The notes: generated by a model not told the origin, from the letters alone. DNA of 64,000 nt from CAWBRT01 sp963832785 (GCA_963832785.1 CAWHVF010000002.1:62001-126000), one strand, 5' to 3'; counted from the first letter of the stretch, positions 34,313 through 44,674 are shown. Numbers and translations are program-made.

Positions 34313-35791
34313 CTATTTATCACGAGAGACTGTTTGCTTAAAGGGATCGGCTACTTTCGGCCAGTAAGGTTTCGTGAACTTGGTGTAGGGAATGTTATCA
34401 AGCCGCACGCGTTTCAGCCCCGGAGCTTCGACGTAGCGAACGGCCGTCGCCATGGGCGCAAAATTGGCGTAAAAGTGTTGAGAAGACTTGACGACAACAA
34501 TACGTTTGTCGTCCAGGTTGCATCCGAGGCCGGTAAAAGCGTCGGGAGAGAAGGTTTGACAACGCTTGCTGATCAGGATGATGTCTACACCATTGGTGGA
34601 CACCCATGCACTCTTTCCACAGGAGATTCGCGCGCCAGCCAAGCCAGTCTGTAAGTGGTTTTCCGAAATAGCGCGCACGGTAACTCGCAAATCAAGCGGT
34701 TGATCCGAGACAACTCCGCATTTGCCCCCCACCCGCAAGTTCATCACAGCGCCGACTTCCGCCTCGGTGCAAAAATGAACCGCAATTGGGTCCCACATAC
34801 AACCGATCGCGGCGGAATCGACACCCCTTTCGATCAGCCGTCGCAGAATTGGAGTACTGTCGCCGGGTGCGCCATCCCCAGGGTTATCGGCTTCGTCAGC
34901 TAGGACGACAGGGCCCTTCCCTTGATTCAAGGCAAAATCGATTGCGCCGTCAATGCTGTCGTGCGGGGTGGAGAGGTGGTTGCGCATCTCCCAGATTTCC
35001 TGCCCAAGGCGGCATGCCAGCTTTTCGGCCTTCCCCATATCGCCGTCTGTAATCACGACTACTTTGGCACCCATCTCCGGCATATCTCCCCAAGCATATC
35101 CGTGGCCCAAAGAGATCGAGAGGACCCCGTCTTTGCCCTCCAGCGATTGCATGCGGTTCACAAACGAGCGTACCGGCTCGAAAGGCGTGCGTAACACTGC
35201 CAGCATGCGACAGTCGTAGTACGCCATTGCCGGCCTGATTTTGCCAAGTTGGGTCTGGGTGATCAGGTTATACAGTTCGCGCGCGCGCTCTAGTGCGTCC
35301 GTGTGGGGAAATTCCTTGAAGGTAATAATGGCATCTGCATTGGTACGCATCAATTCGGTGAGATGGCAATGCAAATCTAACTCGATACCGATGGGCACAC
35401 GCGGGCCAACCATTGCGCGGACGCGAGCTAGCGTGTCCCCCTCGCAATCGTCGTAGTCCTGAGCGATCATCGCGCCGTGCATGTTTAGCAGCACGGCATC
35501 GACCGGCATGGCTTCGCGCAGGTCTTGCAAAATTAGATCTCGGAATTCCTCATAGATCGCACGAATTGTTCTGCCGCTTGGTTGCGCGGCCGCGCAAATG
35601 CTTTCGACAACTACGTGTCCATCCGCCTGAGCCAGTTTGCGCCAGACGGTCGGTACGACATTCTTGTTGCCAGTCGGCTGGAGGCTGCTGTCCCTCCGGT
35701 AAAAGCAATCATCCAGGAAGGCCTGCCGGCCGGTTGGGATCGGTGAAAACACATTCGTCTCAGTAGAAAGCGTAGCGATGAATATTTTCAT
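34313..35791 (-). CDS. M81 family metallopeptidase, MlrC-like
   Basis: About 492 aa from ATG 35791, which overlaps the stop of the ATPase gene (ATGA). N-terminal MKIFIATLSTETNVFSP and central metal-site segments (LNMHGAM; GIELDLHCHL, TFKEFPHTD) match the MlrC family, zinc enzymes first known from degrading linear microcystin. Members often sit in operons with peptide ABC transporters. Located with the transporter and a racemase, it likely hydrolyses an unusual peptide or amide after uptake. Confidence 0.88.
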   Translation of the reverse strand: MKIFIATLSTETNVFSPIPTGRQAFLDDCFYRRDSSLQPTGNKNVVPTVWRKLAQADGHVVVESICAAAQPSGRTIRAIYEEFRDLILQDLREAMPVDAVLLNMHGAMIAQDYDDCEGDTLARVRAMVGPRVPIGIELDLHCHLTELMRTNADAIITFKEFPHTDALERARELYNLITQTQLGKIRPAMAYYDCRMLAVLRTPFEPVRSFVNRMQSLEGKDGVLSISLGHGYAWGDMPEMGAKVVVITDGDMGKAEKLACRLGQEIWEMRNHLSTPHDSIDGAIDFALNQGKGPVVLADEADNPGDGAPGDSTPILRRLIERGVDSAAIGCMWDPIAVHFCTEAEVGAVMNLRVGGKCGVVSDQPLDLRVTVRAISENHLQTGLAGARISCGKSAWVSTNGVDIILISKRCQTFSPDAFTGLGCNLDDKRIVVVKSSQHFYANFAPMATAVRYVEAPGLKRVRLDNIPYTKFTKPYWPKVADPFKQTVSRDK

Positions 35792-36789
35792 AACGATGTA
35801 TCTCCGATCGGTCTGGTTACAGGCGCGCGGATGTGGCACGCTACCGAGCGACCATCTGGCAGCGCCATTAACTCCGGTTGTTCCTTTTGGCAGCGCGAAA
35901 CGGCATACCGACAACGCGGATGAAATGCGCAGCCGGCCGGCGGGTCAATTGGGCTTGGAACCTCCCCCTGAAGCATTGCAACCGAGCGCCTTCGTCTCGG
36001 ATCTGGGATCGGGGCCGCGGCTATCAACGCTTCCGAGTATGGATGGCAAGGCTCGGCGAATAACGAATCTCGATCGGTAAGCTCAACGATCTGCCCTAGG
36101 TACATGACAGCGATCCGGTGGCCTACATGCTCTACCACCGCCAGATCATGTGAGATGAACAAGTAGGCAAGGCCAAACTCCTCCTGCAAATCCAATAGCA
36201 GGTTGAGGATTTGCGCTTGCATTGAGACATCAAGCGACGACACCGGTTCGTCAGCGATGATTACCGAAGGGTGAACGGAAAGCGCTCGCGCGATCCCCAG
36301 CCGCTGTCGCTGTCCCCCGGAAAACTCAAAAGGATACCTTCCCAGCGCATCGGCCCCCAGGCCTACGTTCTCGAGCAGTTTGACAGCCTCTTTCCGGCGA
36401 TCAGCAGTGGTTAGTCGCTGAAAATTCTCCAATGGCTCAGTAATGATCTGCTCAGCAGTAAGCCGCGGATTCAATGAGGAATAGGGGTCCTGAAAGACCA
36501 TCTGGAGACGTCGGCGGAAGGGTCTCAGGGCTGCTCTGCTGAGCAACGTAACATCATGCCCATCGAGGAAAATTCGACCGCTGGTGGGCTCGACAAGTCG
36601 CAGGATCATCTTGGCAAGGGTGGTTTTTCCGCATCCGGATTCGCCCACCAAACAGAGCGTTTCACCTGCTGGCAACGAGAACGATACGCGGCTGACAGCC
36701 GCAATTTCGGCAACGGTCCGCCGCATGAAGCCGCGATGCACGGGAAAGCGCTTCTCGAGATTTTCGACCTGCAAGACGGGCGCGCTCAT
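35788..36789 (-). CDS. Peptide ABC transporter ATPase, DppF/OppF-type
   Basis: About 333 aa from ATG 36789 (ATGA overlap with the preceding ATPase gene). Walker A GESGCGKTTLAK, signature FSGGQRQRLGIARAL, Walker B VIIADEPVSSLD, and the C-terminal oligopeptide extension with CAFHPRCRYA. Pairs with the DppD-type ATPase to power uptake. Confidence 0.93.
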   Translation of the reverse strand: MSAPVLQVENLEKRFPVHRGFMRRTVAEIAAVSRVSFSLPAGETLCLVGESGCGKTTLAKMILRLVEPTSGRIFLDGHDVTLLSRAALRPFRRRLQMVFQDPYSSLNPRLTAEQIITEPLENFQRLTTADRRKEAVKLLENVGLGADALGRYPFEFSGGQRQRLGIARALSVHPSVIIADEPVSSLDVSMQAQILNLLLDLQEEFGLAYLFISHDLAVVEHVGHRIAVMYLGQIVELTDRDSLFAEPCHPYSEALIAAAPIPDPRRRRSVAMLQGEVPSPIDPPAGCAFHPRCRYAVSRCQKEQPELMALPDGRSVACHIRAPVTRPIGDTSL

Positions 36790-37772
36790 CCCGCCACCTC
36801 TTCCGCCCGCCAGCATGCCACACAGTGCCCCATCGCGAGGGGGCGCATTGCCGGTGACTCTTGCTTGCATTGTTCAAAGGCAAACCCGCAACGCGGCGCA
36901 AAACTGCAACCGGCGATAGGAGCGCGAAGAGATGGTACTGTGCCGGGAATATCCGGCAATCTGCGTCGGCGCAACCCCGAGCGGCCCGGTACCGACTGCA
37001 ATAGCGCTCGCGTATACGGATGTGTAGGACGGTCGAATAATGCGTAGACGTCAGCTTCCTCTACAATGCGGCCAGCGTACATCACAACAACGCGTTGGCA
37101 CATCTCGGCGACCACTCCCAGATTGTGGGTAATAAGCAGGGTTGCTGCTCCTAAACGGGCCTTCAATTCCACCATTAGCCTAAGGATTTGCGCCTGGATG
37201 GTAACGTCCAGCGCTGTGGTGGGCTCATCGGCAATAAGCAATCGTGGCGAGCAGGCCAGCGCCATGGCGATCATGGCGCGCTGGCGCATGCCGCCGGAAA
37301 ACTGGTGGGGATAATCGTCGAGCCGCCGCTGAGCATCTGGAATATGCACCAGATGCAACATTTCCTCCGCTCTTGCCCGTGCCGCAGCCCGCGAGGCGCC
37401 ACTGTGAATGCGCACGCATTCCCCGATCTGATCTCCAATCGTGTGCAGGGGGTTCAGGCTGGTCATCGGCTCTTGAAAGATCATGGCGATACGATTCCCG
37501 CGAATGCGCCGCATTTGCGATTCATGGGCTTGCACGAGATCAGATCCCTCAAACTGTGCTTGTCCTCCGACAATGCGTGCATTATGTCGTGGCAAGAGGC
37601 GCAAGATTGAGAGGGCGGTAACGGTTTTGCCACAACCGGACTCACCGACCATCCCCAGTGTTTCACCCTCCTTGATATGAAAACTGATCCCGTCCACTGC
37701 GCGTGTGACGCCTTCCTCGGCAAAAAAGTGCGTCCGAAGGCCGAGGACTTCGAGCAGAGCGGGGTCGCCCAT
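36786..37772 (-). CDS. Peptide ABC transporter ATPase, DppD/OppD-type
   Basis: 328 aa. Walker A GESGCGKTVTALS, signature FSGGMRQRAMIAMAL, Walker B LLIADEPTTALD, and a C-terminal CSFAPRCGFAFEQC Cys cluster. The start overlaps the permease stop (TAATG), showing tight operon packing. Confidence 0.93.
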   Translation of the reverse strand: MGDPALLEVLGLRTHFFAEEGVTRAVDGISFHIKEGETLGMVGESGCGKTVTALSILRLLPRHNARIVGGQAQFEGSDLVQAHESQMRRIRGNRIAMIFQEPMTSLNPLHTIGDQIGECVRIHSGASRAAARARAEEMLHLVHIPDAQRRLDDYPHQFSGGMRQRAMIAMALACSPRLLIADEPTTALDVTIQAQILRLMVELKARLGAATLLITHNLGVVAEMCQRVVVMYAGRIVEEADVYALFDRPTHPYTRALLQSVPGRSGLRRRRLPDIPGTVPSLRAPIAGCSFAPRCGFAFEQCKQESPAMRPLAMGHCVACWRAEEVAG

Positions 37773-38641
37773 TACATCCTCCTCGCAAGCCGTGGGTCGA
37801 GGAAGTCACGCAACCCATCGCCTAGGAGGTTAACCGCCAAAACGGTAGCTGCTAAAAAGATTCCAGGGGCAAAAATAGTCCAGGGGGCAATCCCGAGAAA
37901 CAAGCGCGACGTGGCGATCTGGTTGCCCCAACTTGGAATCTCGGGCGGAATGCCCGCACCAAGAAAGCTGAGTCCGGATTCGGTCAGGATAGCGGAAGCG
38001 CACAGGTAAGTTGTTAGTACTACCATTGGCGAAACGGTGCTGGGCAGGATATGCCGCAACAGAACCTTTGTTACCCGGGCACCTCCTGCCAACGCAGCCT
38101 CGACGTAAGGTTCCTCGCGAGTGCGCAGCACCACCGATCGCACCAGGCGTACGGCACGTGGAATCCCTGGAATCACGATCGCCACAATCACCACCGTCAA
38201 TCCGCCTCTGGTTAGGGAAACCAACGCAATCGCCAGTAGGATGGACGGGATCGCCATCAGGGCATCCATCAGTCTCATGATCGCGCCATCGAGCCGGCGG
38301 CTGTAGCCCGCCACGAGGCCGATGAGCAATCCTATGATCGAAGTCCCCAGAGCTGCCGCAAAACCGATCACGAGCGACACCCGCGCCCCATACACCGTCA
38401 GGGCAAAGACATCCCGCCCGAGAGCGTCCGTTCCAAAACGATATTCACCCGATGGCGGCAACAGCCGGCGAGAGGGCTCCAGGTCAAGAGGATCACGTGC
38501 GATCAGGGGCGCTATGAGGGCCAAGAGCAACATCAGTGCAAGAGTGGCGGAACCAATACAAATGATAAAGTTTCGCCGGACAAAGCGGGGGACGTACCGT
38601 CGACTGGCGGCTAACTGCGCCGCGGTGGACCCGAATGGCAT
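37772..38641 (-). CDS. Peptide ABC transporter permease, DppC-type
   Basis: About 289 aa from ATG 38641, chosen over a TTG two codons earlier. N-terminal DppC/OppC membrane helix, then the FGTDALGRDVF motif and the BPD-transport core with the EAA-type loop EAALAGGARVTKVLLRHILP contacting the ATPase. Six membrane helices expected. Confidence 0.92.
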   Translation of the reverse strand: MPFGSTAAQLAASRRYVPRFVRRNFIICIGSATLALMLLLALIAPLIARDPLDLEPSRRLLPPSGEYRFGTDALGRDVFALTVYGARVSLVIGFAAALGTSIIGLLIGLVAGYSRRLDGAIMRLMDALMAIPSILLAIALVSLTRGGLTVVIVAIVIPGIPRAVRLVRSVVLRTREEPYVEAALAGGARVTKVLLRHILPSTVSPMVVLTTYLCASAILTESGLSFLGAGIPPEIPSWGNQIATSRLFLGIAPWTIFAPGIFLAATVLAVNLLGDGLRDFLDPRLARRM

Positions 38642-38654
38642 CTTCAACCCTTTG

Positions 38655-39596
38655 TTAGTACCGTATGCGTGGATCGATGACTGTATAAATCAGGTCTATT
38701 GCTAGATTAATCAGCACATATGCCGCGGACACCAGGATCATTACGCCCTGGATAATCGGATAATCGCGATTGGCAACAGCATCCACCGTCAACCGGCCGA
38801 TACCGGGGATATTGAACACTGTCTCGGTAATGACGACTCCGCTGATCAGCCCCGCAACACCTATTCCTATCGTCGTGACGATCGGGACCGCAGCGTTCTT
38901 CAGCGCATGATTGAGCAGTACGGAAACAGTAGACGCGCCTTTGGCCACCGCGGTGCGAATATAGTCTTCGTCCAGAACCTCTAACATTGTGGTCCGGGTA
39001 ATGCGAGCAATCAGTGCCTGGTAAGAGAATCCGAGTGCAATGCCCGGCAGAATGAGATGGCTGAGCCAAGGCCACAATCCCTGATCTATGCTCGTGTAGC
39101 CTTGAACCGGGAGCCAGCGAAAACGAATCGAAAAGAAGTAGACCAGCAAATAGCCAACCACGAAGACCGGCACGGAGTATCCGAGTACCGCAAATGCCAT
39201 AACCGCCCTGTCCCATATTCCGCGCGCTCGCCAAGCCGCGATCACGCCGGATGAAACCGAGATCGTAATCGAAATCACCAGGGTGATAATCGTCAGCGAG
39301 ATGGTCGGCTGGAGTCGCTGTTGTACTAGCTGCATGACCGGCATTTCAGAGAAAACGGAAACTCCCAAGTCTCCGTGGCATAGGTTTCCGACCCAGCGAC
39401 CAAACTGCACCAACAGCGGAGCGTCGAGGCCGAGCTGAGAACGAATGGCCGCGATATTGGCCGGAGTGGCGGTGTCACCGGCAATGATTGCGGCAGGATC
39501 TCCCGGCGCGAGGTGCAGGAGCAGAAAGACGAAGCAACCTACGATCGTCATCACTACCAACGTCGCGCCGATTCGCCGCGCTATGTAAGCTGCCAC
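38655..39596 (-). CDS. Peptide ABC transporter permease, DppB-type
   Basis: 313 aa from GTG 39596. First helix ARRIGATLVVMTIVGCFVFL, periplasmic stretch with LGLDAPLLVQFGRWV, EAA loop RTAVAKGASTVSVLLNHALK, and C-terminal DLIYTVIDPRIRY, all standard for DppB. 13 bp before the DppC-type gene. Confidence 0.92.
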   Translation of the reverse strand: MAAYIARRIGATLVVMTIVGCFVFLLLHLAPGDPAAIIAGDTATPANIAAIRSQLGLDAPLLVQFGRWVGNLCHGDLGVSVFSEMPVMQLVQQRLQPTISLTIITLVISITISVSSGVIAAWRARGIWDRAVMAFAVLGYSVPVFVVGYLLVYFFSIRFRWLPVQGYTSIDQGLWPWLSHLILPGIALGFSYQALIARITRTTMLEVLDEDYIRTAVAKGASTVSVLLNHALKNAAVPIVTTIGIGVAGLISGVVITETVFNIPGIGRLTVDAVANRDYPIIQGVMILVSAAYVLINLAIDLIYTVIDPRIRY

Positions 39597-39605
39597 CGGT
39601 CCGCC

Positions 39606-41216
39606 TCAGACCTTCTCGACATTCCAGAATGGAATAACGGATGGCATTTTGATCATGCCGCGCAGATTTGAACGATATGCTACCGGGCGGAAGAAAACAC
39701 CCAATTTAACAAAGAAAACATCATCCCAGGCGATACGCTGCATTTCCCGTGCTAGTTGCTGTCGCTCTTTAAGCGTTGCCGCGGTGACCCACTTTCGTCG
39801 TAACGCCTCGTATTGTGGGTTGTTCGGCCAGCCAAACCAAGCATCGGGCCCATTTGCGGCCAAGGTAGAAACCGTAAATGGATTATCGTGACACACACCG
39901 CTGTCACCGGTTATGGAAAGGTCCCATCCGCCTTTGTCAATCGTCTCGCGGTTGGCCCGCCGGTTTACCACACCACCCCAATCGCTGGCGGCCAATTGTG
40001 CATTGACGCCGATCTTGCGCAATTGACTCGCTAGCAACTGCGAACACGCATGAATCCAGGGGTGATTCGTGGGATCGAGGACAACCACAGGCTCGCCTTT
40101 GTACCCGGACTCCTGGAAGAGCCGGCGCGCCCTTTCGAGGTCGGCTCCATGACGAAACCACTCTGTGTTCTCCTCATTCGCTAGCGGGCTGTCGTTGGAG
40201 AACAGAGAGATATTCGGTTTGTAATATTTCGGGTTCCCGATGCACACTTTCATGAAGGCATTTTGATCGACAAGGTAAAGGAGCGCCTGCCGTGCCTTTT
40301 TCTCGCTGAATGGACGATGCAGCCAGTTGACTCGAATGAAGCCGATTGTTCCGGTCTTGTTTAGCACTTCTACCTTAAGTTTGGGATCAGACTCGAGTTC
40401 TGAGAGCAGGTCGATCGGTGGTATTTCGTAAAAGTCGATCTCACCAGCCCGCAGCGCAGACATTGCGGTCATCTCGTCGCTGATATTCTCAAAGATCACC
40501 CGATCGACTTTCACTACTTTGCCACCAGCCAGCCCCGAAGGTGGCCCCGACCTAGGGATATATTTCGGATTGCGGTCGTACACGAAGCGGACGCCGGGTT
40601 TTGCCTCGGCGCGGTTGAAAATAAACGGGCCGGAGCCGATATTAGTCGCGACCTGCTCAGTCGCAGGCTTATCCGCGTCCGATTTGCGCATCATAAAGCA
40701 CAAGCGAGCACTGACCTTCCCCAGAACCTCAATGACGATACCCAGTGGCTCCTTCAGGGAGATGGCGAAGACCTTATCATCCTTTTTGTAAATGTCCCGC
40801 ACGAATTGCATCATCAGTTGGCCGGCGCCTTCGACCGACGCGAAGCGGCGAATGGATGCAACGCAATCTGCGGAGGTCACTGGCGTGCCGTCATGCCAGC
40901 TCAATCCGTCCCGCAGCTCAAAGGTATACGTTTTCTTGTCGGCACTAACACCCCACTTCCTGACCATCTGGGGTTGCGGCCGAAAATTGTCATCCATCGC
41001 GAACAATGCGTCATAAACTAGCGCGCCATGGTACGCGGTGATATTGGCGGTTGTCCAAAGCGGATCAAAGACACGCAAGTCAGCGTGCATCACAGCCTTT
41101 ATCGTCTTTGCGTTAGCCTGGGCGCCGCGAGCAAAAGGCGGCAATAAGGTGGTGCTGGCCGATGCGGCTGCAGCCAAGAGTCCACTTTGAAGGAACTTGC
41201 GCCGCGAGGTCGCCAT
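39606..41216 (-). CDS. Peptide-binding protein, SBP family 5
   Basis: 536 aa. Twin-arginine-type signal (TSRRKFLQSGLLAAAASAS) suggests Tat export. The mature protein has the family 5 layout (FDPLWTTANITAYHGALVYD; LRDGLSWHDGTPVTS). First gene of the operon with GGAGGAAAGAG before ATG 41216. It delivers a short peptide or peptide-like ligand to the DppBC permease. Confidence 0.92.
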   Translation of the reverse strand: MATSRRKFLQSGLLAAAASASTTLLPPFARGAQANAKTIKAVMHADLRVFDPLWTTANITAYHGALVYDALFAMDDNFRPQPQMVRKWGVSADKKTYTFELRDGLSWHDGTPVTSADCVASIRRFASVEGAGQLMMQFVRDIYKKDDKVFAISLKEPLGIVIEVLGKVSARLCFMMRKSDADKPATEQVATNIGSGPFIFNRAEAKPGVRFVYDRNPKYIPRSGPPSGLAGGKVVKVDRVIFENISDEMTAMSALRAGEIDFYEIPPIDLLSELESDPKLKVEVLNKTGTIGFIRVNWLHRPFSEKKARQALLYLVDQNAFMKVCIGNPKYYKPNISLFSNDSPLANEENTEWFRHGADLERARRLFQESGYKGEPVVVLDPTNHPWIHACSQLLASQLRKIGVNAQLAASDWGGVVNRRANRETIDKGGWDLSITGDSGVCHDNPFTVSTLAANGPDAWFGWPNNPQYEALRRKWVTAATLKERQQLAREMQRIAWDDVFFVKLGVFFRPVAYRSNLRGMIKMPSVIPFWNVEKV

Positions 41217-42432
41217 CTCTTTCCTCCTTCGTCGGGAGTACTCTTCAATTAAACTACAGGCGTGTTTTGGGAAGTATGTATACCTTGCATCTCTATGCTC
41301 GTCAAGGCAAATTTAATGTCTTCCGCGCGCACGTGGTCGACAATTTATGGCGTCGGCTATTTGTTCGCGAAACAGCGCCCGCGTGACGGAGCATAAGAAC
41401 AGCCGGAAAACGATTAGAAAACGCCGCAAAGGAAACATTTTGGCTGATTTCTGCGTGATCAGCGTCGAGGATGGGCGGGGGCCCACCGGACGCAGCATTC
41501 GCGGTGAAATATGAGCGGCGACCAGTGGTGCTCCATTGCGGGTAGATGCTTGGCCATTCGGAAGTTCGCGCCGGGCCCCTCCATGCAGGTTCGCGATGTT
41601 CTCAATTGACCGCAACATGAGCTTGCAGAAATGGGAGGCTTATTTCTTGTGTTCCTGAAGATCCTGTATTCCTGTGTAACAGTTTCGATGAATCGCTGTC
41701 CGCGCCGATTAGAGGGTTAGGACAGATTGGAGTACGACGCGCTGGCATGACACTGCCTCCTAGATGAATTGCATCGGGAGCAATCGGAACAGTCCTGCAG
41801 GGGAGACGTTTTCAGAGCAAATGCTCTGCACATCGCTTTGGCCCCGTGGCGTCTCGCTCGGTTGCCGGTTCGGATCGTCAACCTCTTTTTGCGCTTGCTC
41901 CAGATCGGCATCTTCCACATGCGGCAGCATTCGCAGAGTCACTTTTGGAGCCGGTAGAAAATAGGTGACAGAGCACAAGTACAGCGTGGTAGAGTTCTTC
42001 TTAACGCATCTAGAGCGTTCGGAGAGCAACAGTTGCCAAACCACAACTGTTGCACCTCAGCTTTCGTGCGGCAGTTCGGCGATCCGACCACACTACCTCG
42101 CGGACGGGCGTAGCCCTTTCTGTCGTCAGCCGTGGACTGATTGGAATCCCTGCCTGATGGTCACGGCAAGCTGAATCAGCTTCGTGCCGACTAAACCGCA
42201 TTCTGGAAAGCGTCAAAGCCAGTTGCCGCCATATCGTCGGCGGTCCAAAACTTGCGACTGACTTCGGTGACAGCTCTGGTCATGTCGTTCGGCACTGCAT
42301 GGGTTGCCATTGCGGGTTGGAAAATACCTGAGATGCTAGGACATCGTTCACGCTATGGGCAGCTCTCTGCACGGGAGCCGCATACGGTCACCGCGACCGC
42401 GGCGGCTAGTGGTGAAGTCCGTATCGCCTAAT
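41217..42432. other. Gene-poor stretch
   Basis: About 1.2 kb. The first part must hold the promoter of the dpp-mlrC-alr operon; I could not pick a convincing -35/-10 or -24/-12 box. Overlapping short ORFs on both strands near 41717-42216 have no recognisable product. Probably decayed sequence. Confidence 0.5.
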
Positions 42433-42720
42433 TCACTTTGGCACGAGTAGGCCATTCGTGAGAAGCTTCGAATCCACTATGGCGATCTCGACCCGGCGGT
42501 TGGCAGCACGCGCCTGTTCGCTGTCGCCCGGAACGCGCGGGTCGGACTTGCCAAAACCCTTGATGCTCATAATTGTCGGGGAAATCCCGGCCTGCACCAA
42601 GAAGTCGCGCACGGCTTCGGCGCGCCGCTGTGAGAGTTGCAAGTTGTACGTCTGCGTGCCAATGTCGTCCGTATATCCGTAGACAGCAATCGTATATGCT
42701 TCTGCCGCAGAGGTAAAAAC
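42433..42720 (-). pseudogene. OmpA-like C-terminal domain fragment
   Basis: About 95 codons: VYGYTDDIGTQTYNLQLSQR, then SIKGFGKSDPRVPGDS and RRVEIAI make a peptidoglycan-binding OmpA domain. Signal peptide, barrel and first strands of the domain are missing; upstream sequence belongs to another gene fragment. Confidence 0.8.
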
Positions 42721-42736
42721 CGCCGTGAAGAATAAT

Positions 42737-42859
42737 ATGGAGATATTCAAACAGGGCGGAGGTTATGTTTTCGCCCAGGTTCACAACATTACGCCGGATG
42801 TCCCTATCGAAAACGTGATTGCCATGTACGAAGCATACGGAGAGTCGGCGCAGAGTTGA
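42737..42859 (+). pseudogene. 3' fragment of a HemE/uroporphyrinogen-decarboxylase-type gene
   Basis: Forty codons ending in a stop, with GGGYVFAQVHNITPDVPIEN and VIAMYEAYGE, the characteristic C-terminus of uroporphyrinogen decarboxylase-family proteins. The rest of the gene is absent. Confidence 0.7.
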
Positions 42860-43138
42860 TCGCCGCCTATGTGCGCTGGAACACCACGTGTAATTCGTTG
42901 CCCGATCGCCTCAACTGGCAGGATGATTACGTAAGAACGAAAACGGTTCTGACAAGGTGCTTGGGTCTGCTAGGACCGAAATCCAGAGAATGCCAGTGGG
43001 CGAGGCACTTTGCCCTGATGCCCGGTGTCTCAGTGCCGCTGCCAGGGTTCGGGTCTTCAGATTGCGATTGCGAGTCGCACCTGTTCTTTTTCAAGTGGCT
43101 TCGGGTGGCAAGCATTCTACGGCGTTCTTTGACTGAAT

Positions 43139-43321
43139 AAGCTGCTCGATCTGCTCCGCACGGTGTTCCCTGACATCGACCGCCACCTTCGGGACCGCCC
43201 GCCTGGCGTAGGCAAAGACGATCTGCTGGACGCGGCGGCTGCGGCATGGACAGCGCTGAGGCTGAACAGCCGCTTACCTCGACCCGCGAAACTACGCACC
43301 CCGACCTGGGTTTGCTTCTAA
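43139..43321 (+). pseudogene. 3' fragment of a DUF429 gene
   Basis: About 60 codons ending at TAA 43319-43321. GVGKDDLLDAAAAAWTALRL matches the C-terminal motif of DUF429 (predicted nuclease-like) proteins. No N-terminal part is seen. Confidence 0.65.
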
Positions 43322-43357
43322 TGGCTGAAAAAGTGCGAGCGTGTGTAGGGTGAGTTT

Positions 43358-44674
43358 ATGAAATTCGATACAGCTACAAGAAAAACCAGGCGGCTAAGAA
43401 AGACGTTACACGACATTTTTCGACCAGGGCTAGCCACTACGGCTACGTGCACTGGACAATTGACTAGACAGGGACTGGCAATTGTACTCAGCGTATTGAT
43501 GATCATGATCCCGCTGACGCAGGGTGATGTGTTTGCGCAATCCGTGCCACCTGTAACTGGTGATGGTGCGCAATTGCCGCAGCCCCTTTCTGCTGAGCAG
43601 TTGGATCAGTTGGTAGCGCCAATTGCGCTCTATCCCGATGCGCTGGTAGCGCAGGTTCTTGCAGCCGCCACCTACCCCACCCAAGTGGTGGAAGCAGGTC
43701 GCTGGTTGCAAGCGCAGGGCAATGCGCCCGCGGGAGAGATTGCTGCTGGTGCGGAAAACCAGAGCTGGGACCCGAGCGTAAAGGCGCTTACGGCTTTTCC
43801 GACGGTGCTTGCTCAGATGGACCGTAACCTTCAGTGGACAACTGATTTGGGCAATGCCTACTACAACCAACCACAGGATGTAATGGATGCAATACAGGTG
43901 ATGCGCCAGAAGGCAGAAGCCGCGGGGCAGTTGCGAAGCATGCCACAGCAGGTGGTAACCAACACTGGCGGGGTAATTGCGATTGCGCCAGCCAACCCGA
44001 CGGTGGTCTACGTTCCGGCTTATAACCCGTGGACCGTTTATGGAGTACCGTTCCCAGTGTATCCTGGCTATTACTACGCTCCGACTCCGGGGGCTTTCTG
44101 GGGCGGATTAGCGATTGGCTTTGGAGTTGGAATCAGCGTTGGCCTTTTAGCGCACTGGGGTTGGGGATGGAGCCACTGGGGAATAGGCTGGCATCAGCAC
44201 GCCGTCTTCTATAATCACAACAATTACATCACTCGCAGCACGACAGTGATTAACCGTGGATTCAACCGTCCGGGCGGCCCACCGCGAAATTTTGCAGCAC
44301 GGGGAGCCTATGCACGGCCCGTCGAGGGATTCAACCGTCCGGGTGGCAGTTTCAACCGTCCAGGCGCTGGCTATCGTGGTACTGTTGGCGCGAACAGACC
44401 CGGCAGTAACTACGGACATTCTGGCGGAGTATCGACTCGTTCTTCTGTGAACTCTAACCGGCCCGCGGGAAACTATGGCCGGTCCAGCGCCGGCCCGCGA
44501 GCAAGCGTTCCTCGTCCACCGATGAATCGTAGATCAGTTGCTCGGGGCGGCGGTTATCCCGGAGGCAGTAATCATGTAAGCGGCGGTCATTATCCTAGCA
44601 GCGGTATTCATGCCAGAAGTGGCGGTCATCCGAGCCGCGGTAGTCACGTGAGGGGCGGTGGGCATCGGGGATAG
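43358..44674 (+). CDS. DUF3300 exported/envelope protein
   Basis: 438 aa. A membrane or signal segment lies at about residues 35-60 (GLAIVLSVLMIMIPLTQGDV). The DUF3300 core follows: LDQLVAPIALYPDALVAQVL, AATYPTQVVEAGRWLQ and VVYVPAYNPWTVYG. It is followed by a Gly/Trp-rich hydrophobic patch (WGGLAIGFGVGISVGLLAHW) and a long Gly/Arg/Ser/His-rich tail with FNRPGG repeats. Envelope location; molecular role unknown. It stands alone on the plus strand. Confidence 0.88.
   Translation: MKFDTATRKTRRLRKTLHDIFRPGLATTATCTGQLTRQGLAIVLSVLMIMIPLTQGDVFAQSVPPVTGDGAQLPQPLSAEQLDQLVAPIALYPDALVAQVLAAATYPTQVVEAGRWLQAQGNAPAGEIAAGAENQSWDPSVKALTAFPTVLAQMDRNLQWTTDLGNAYYNQPQDVMDAIQVMRQKAEAAGQLRSMPQQVVTNTGGVIAIAPANPTVVYVPAYNPWTVYGVPFPVYPGYYYAPTPGAFWGGLAIGFGVGISVGLLAHWGWGWSHWGIGWHQHAVFYNHNNYITRSTTVINRGFNRPGGPPRNFAARGAYARPVEGFNRPGGSFNRPGAGYRGTVGANRPGSNYGHSGGVSTRSSVNSNRPAGNYGRSSAGPRASVPRPPMNRRSVARGGGYPGGSNHVSGGHYPSSGIHARSGGHPSRGSHVRGGGHRG

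Noticed and set aside
41760..42044. A 94-aa minus-strand frame
   Set aside because: No ribosome site, no recognisable domain, and overlapping frames on both strands; treated as decayed sequence.
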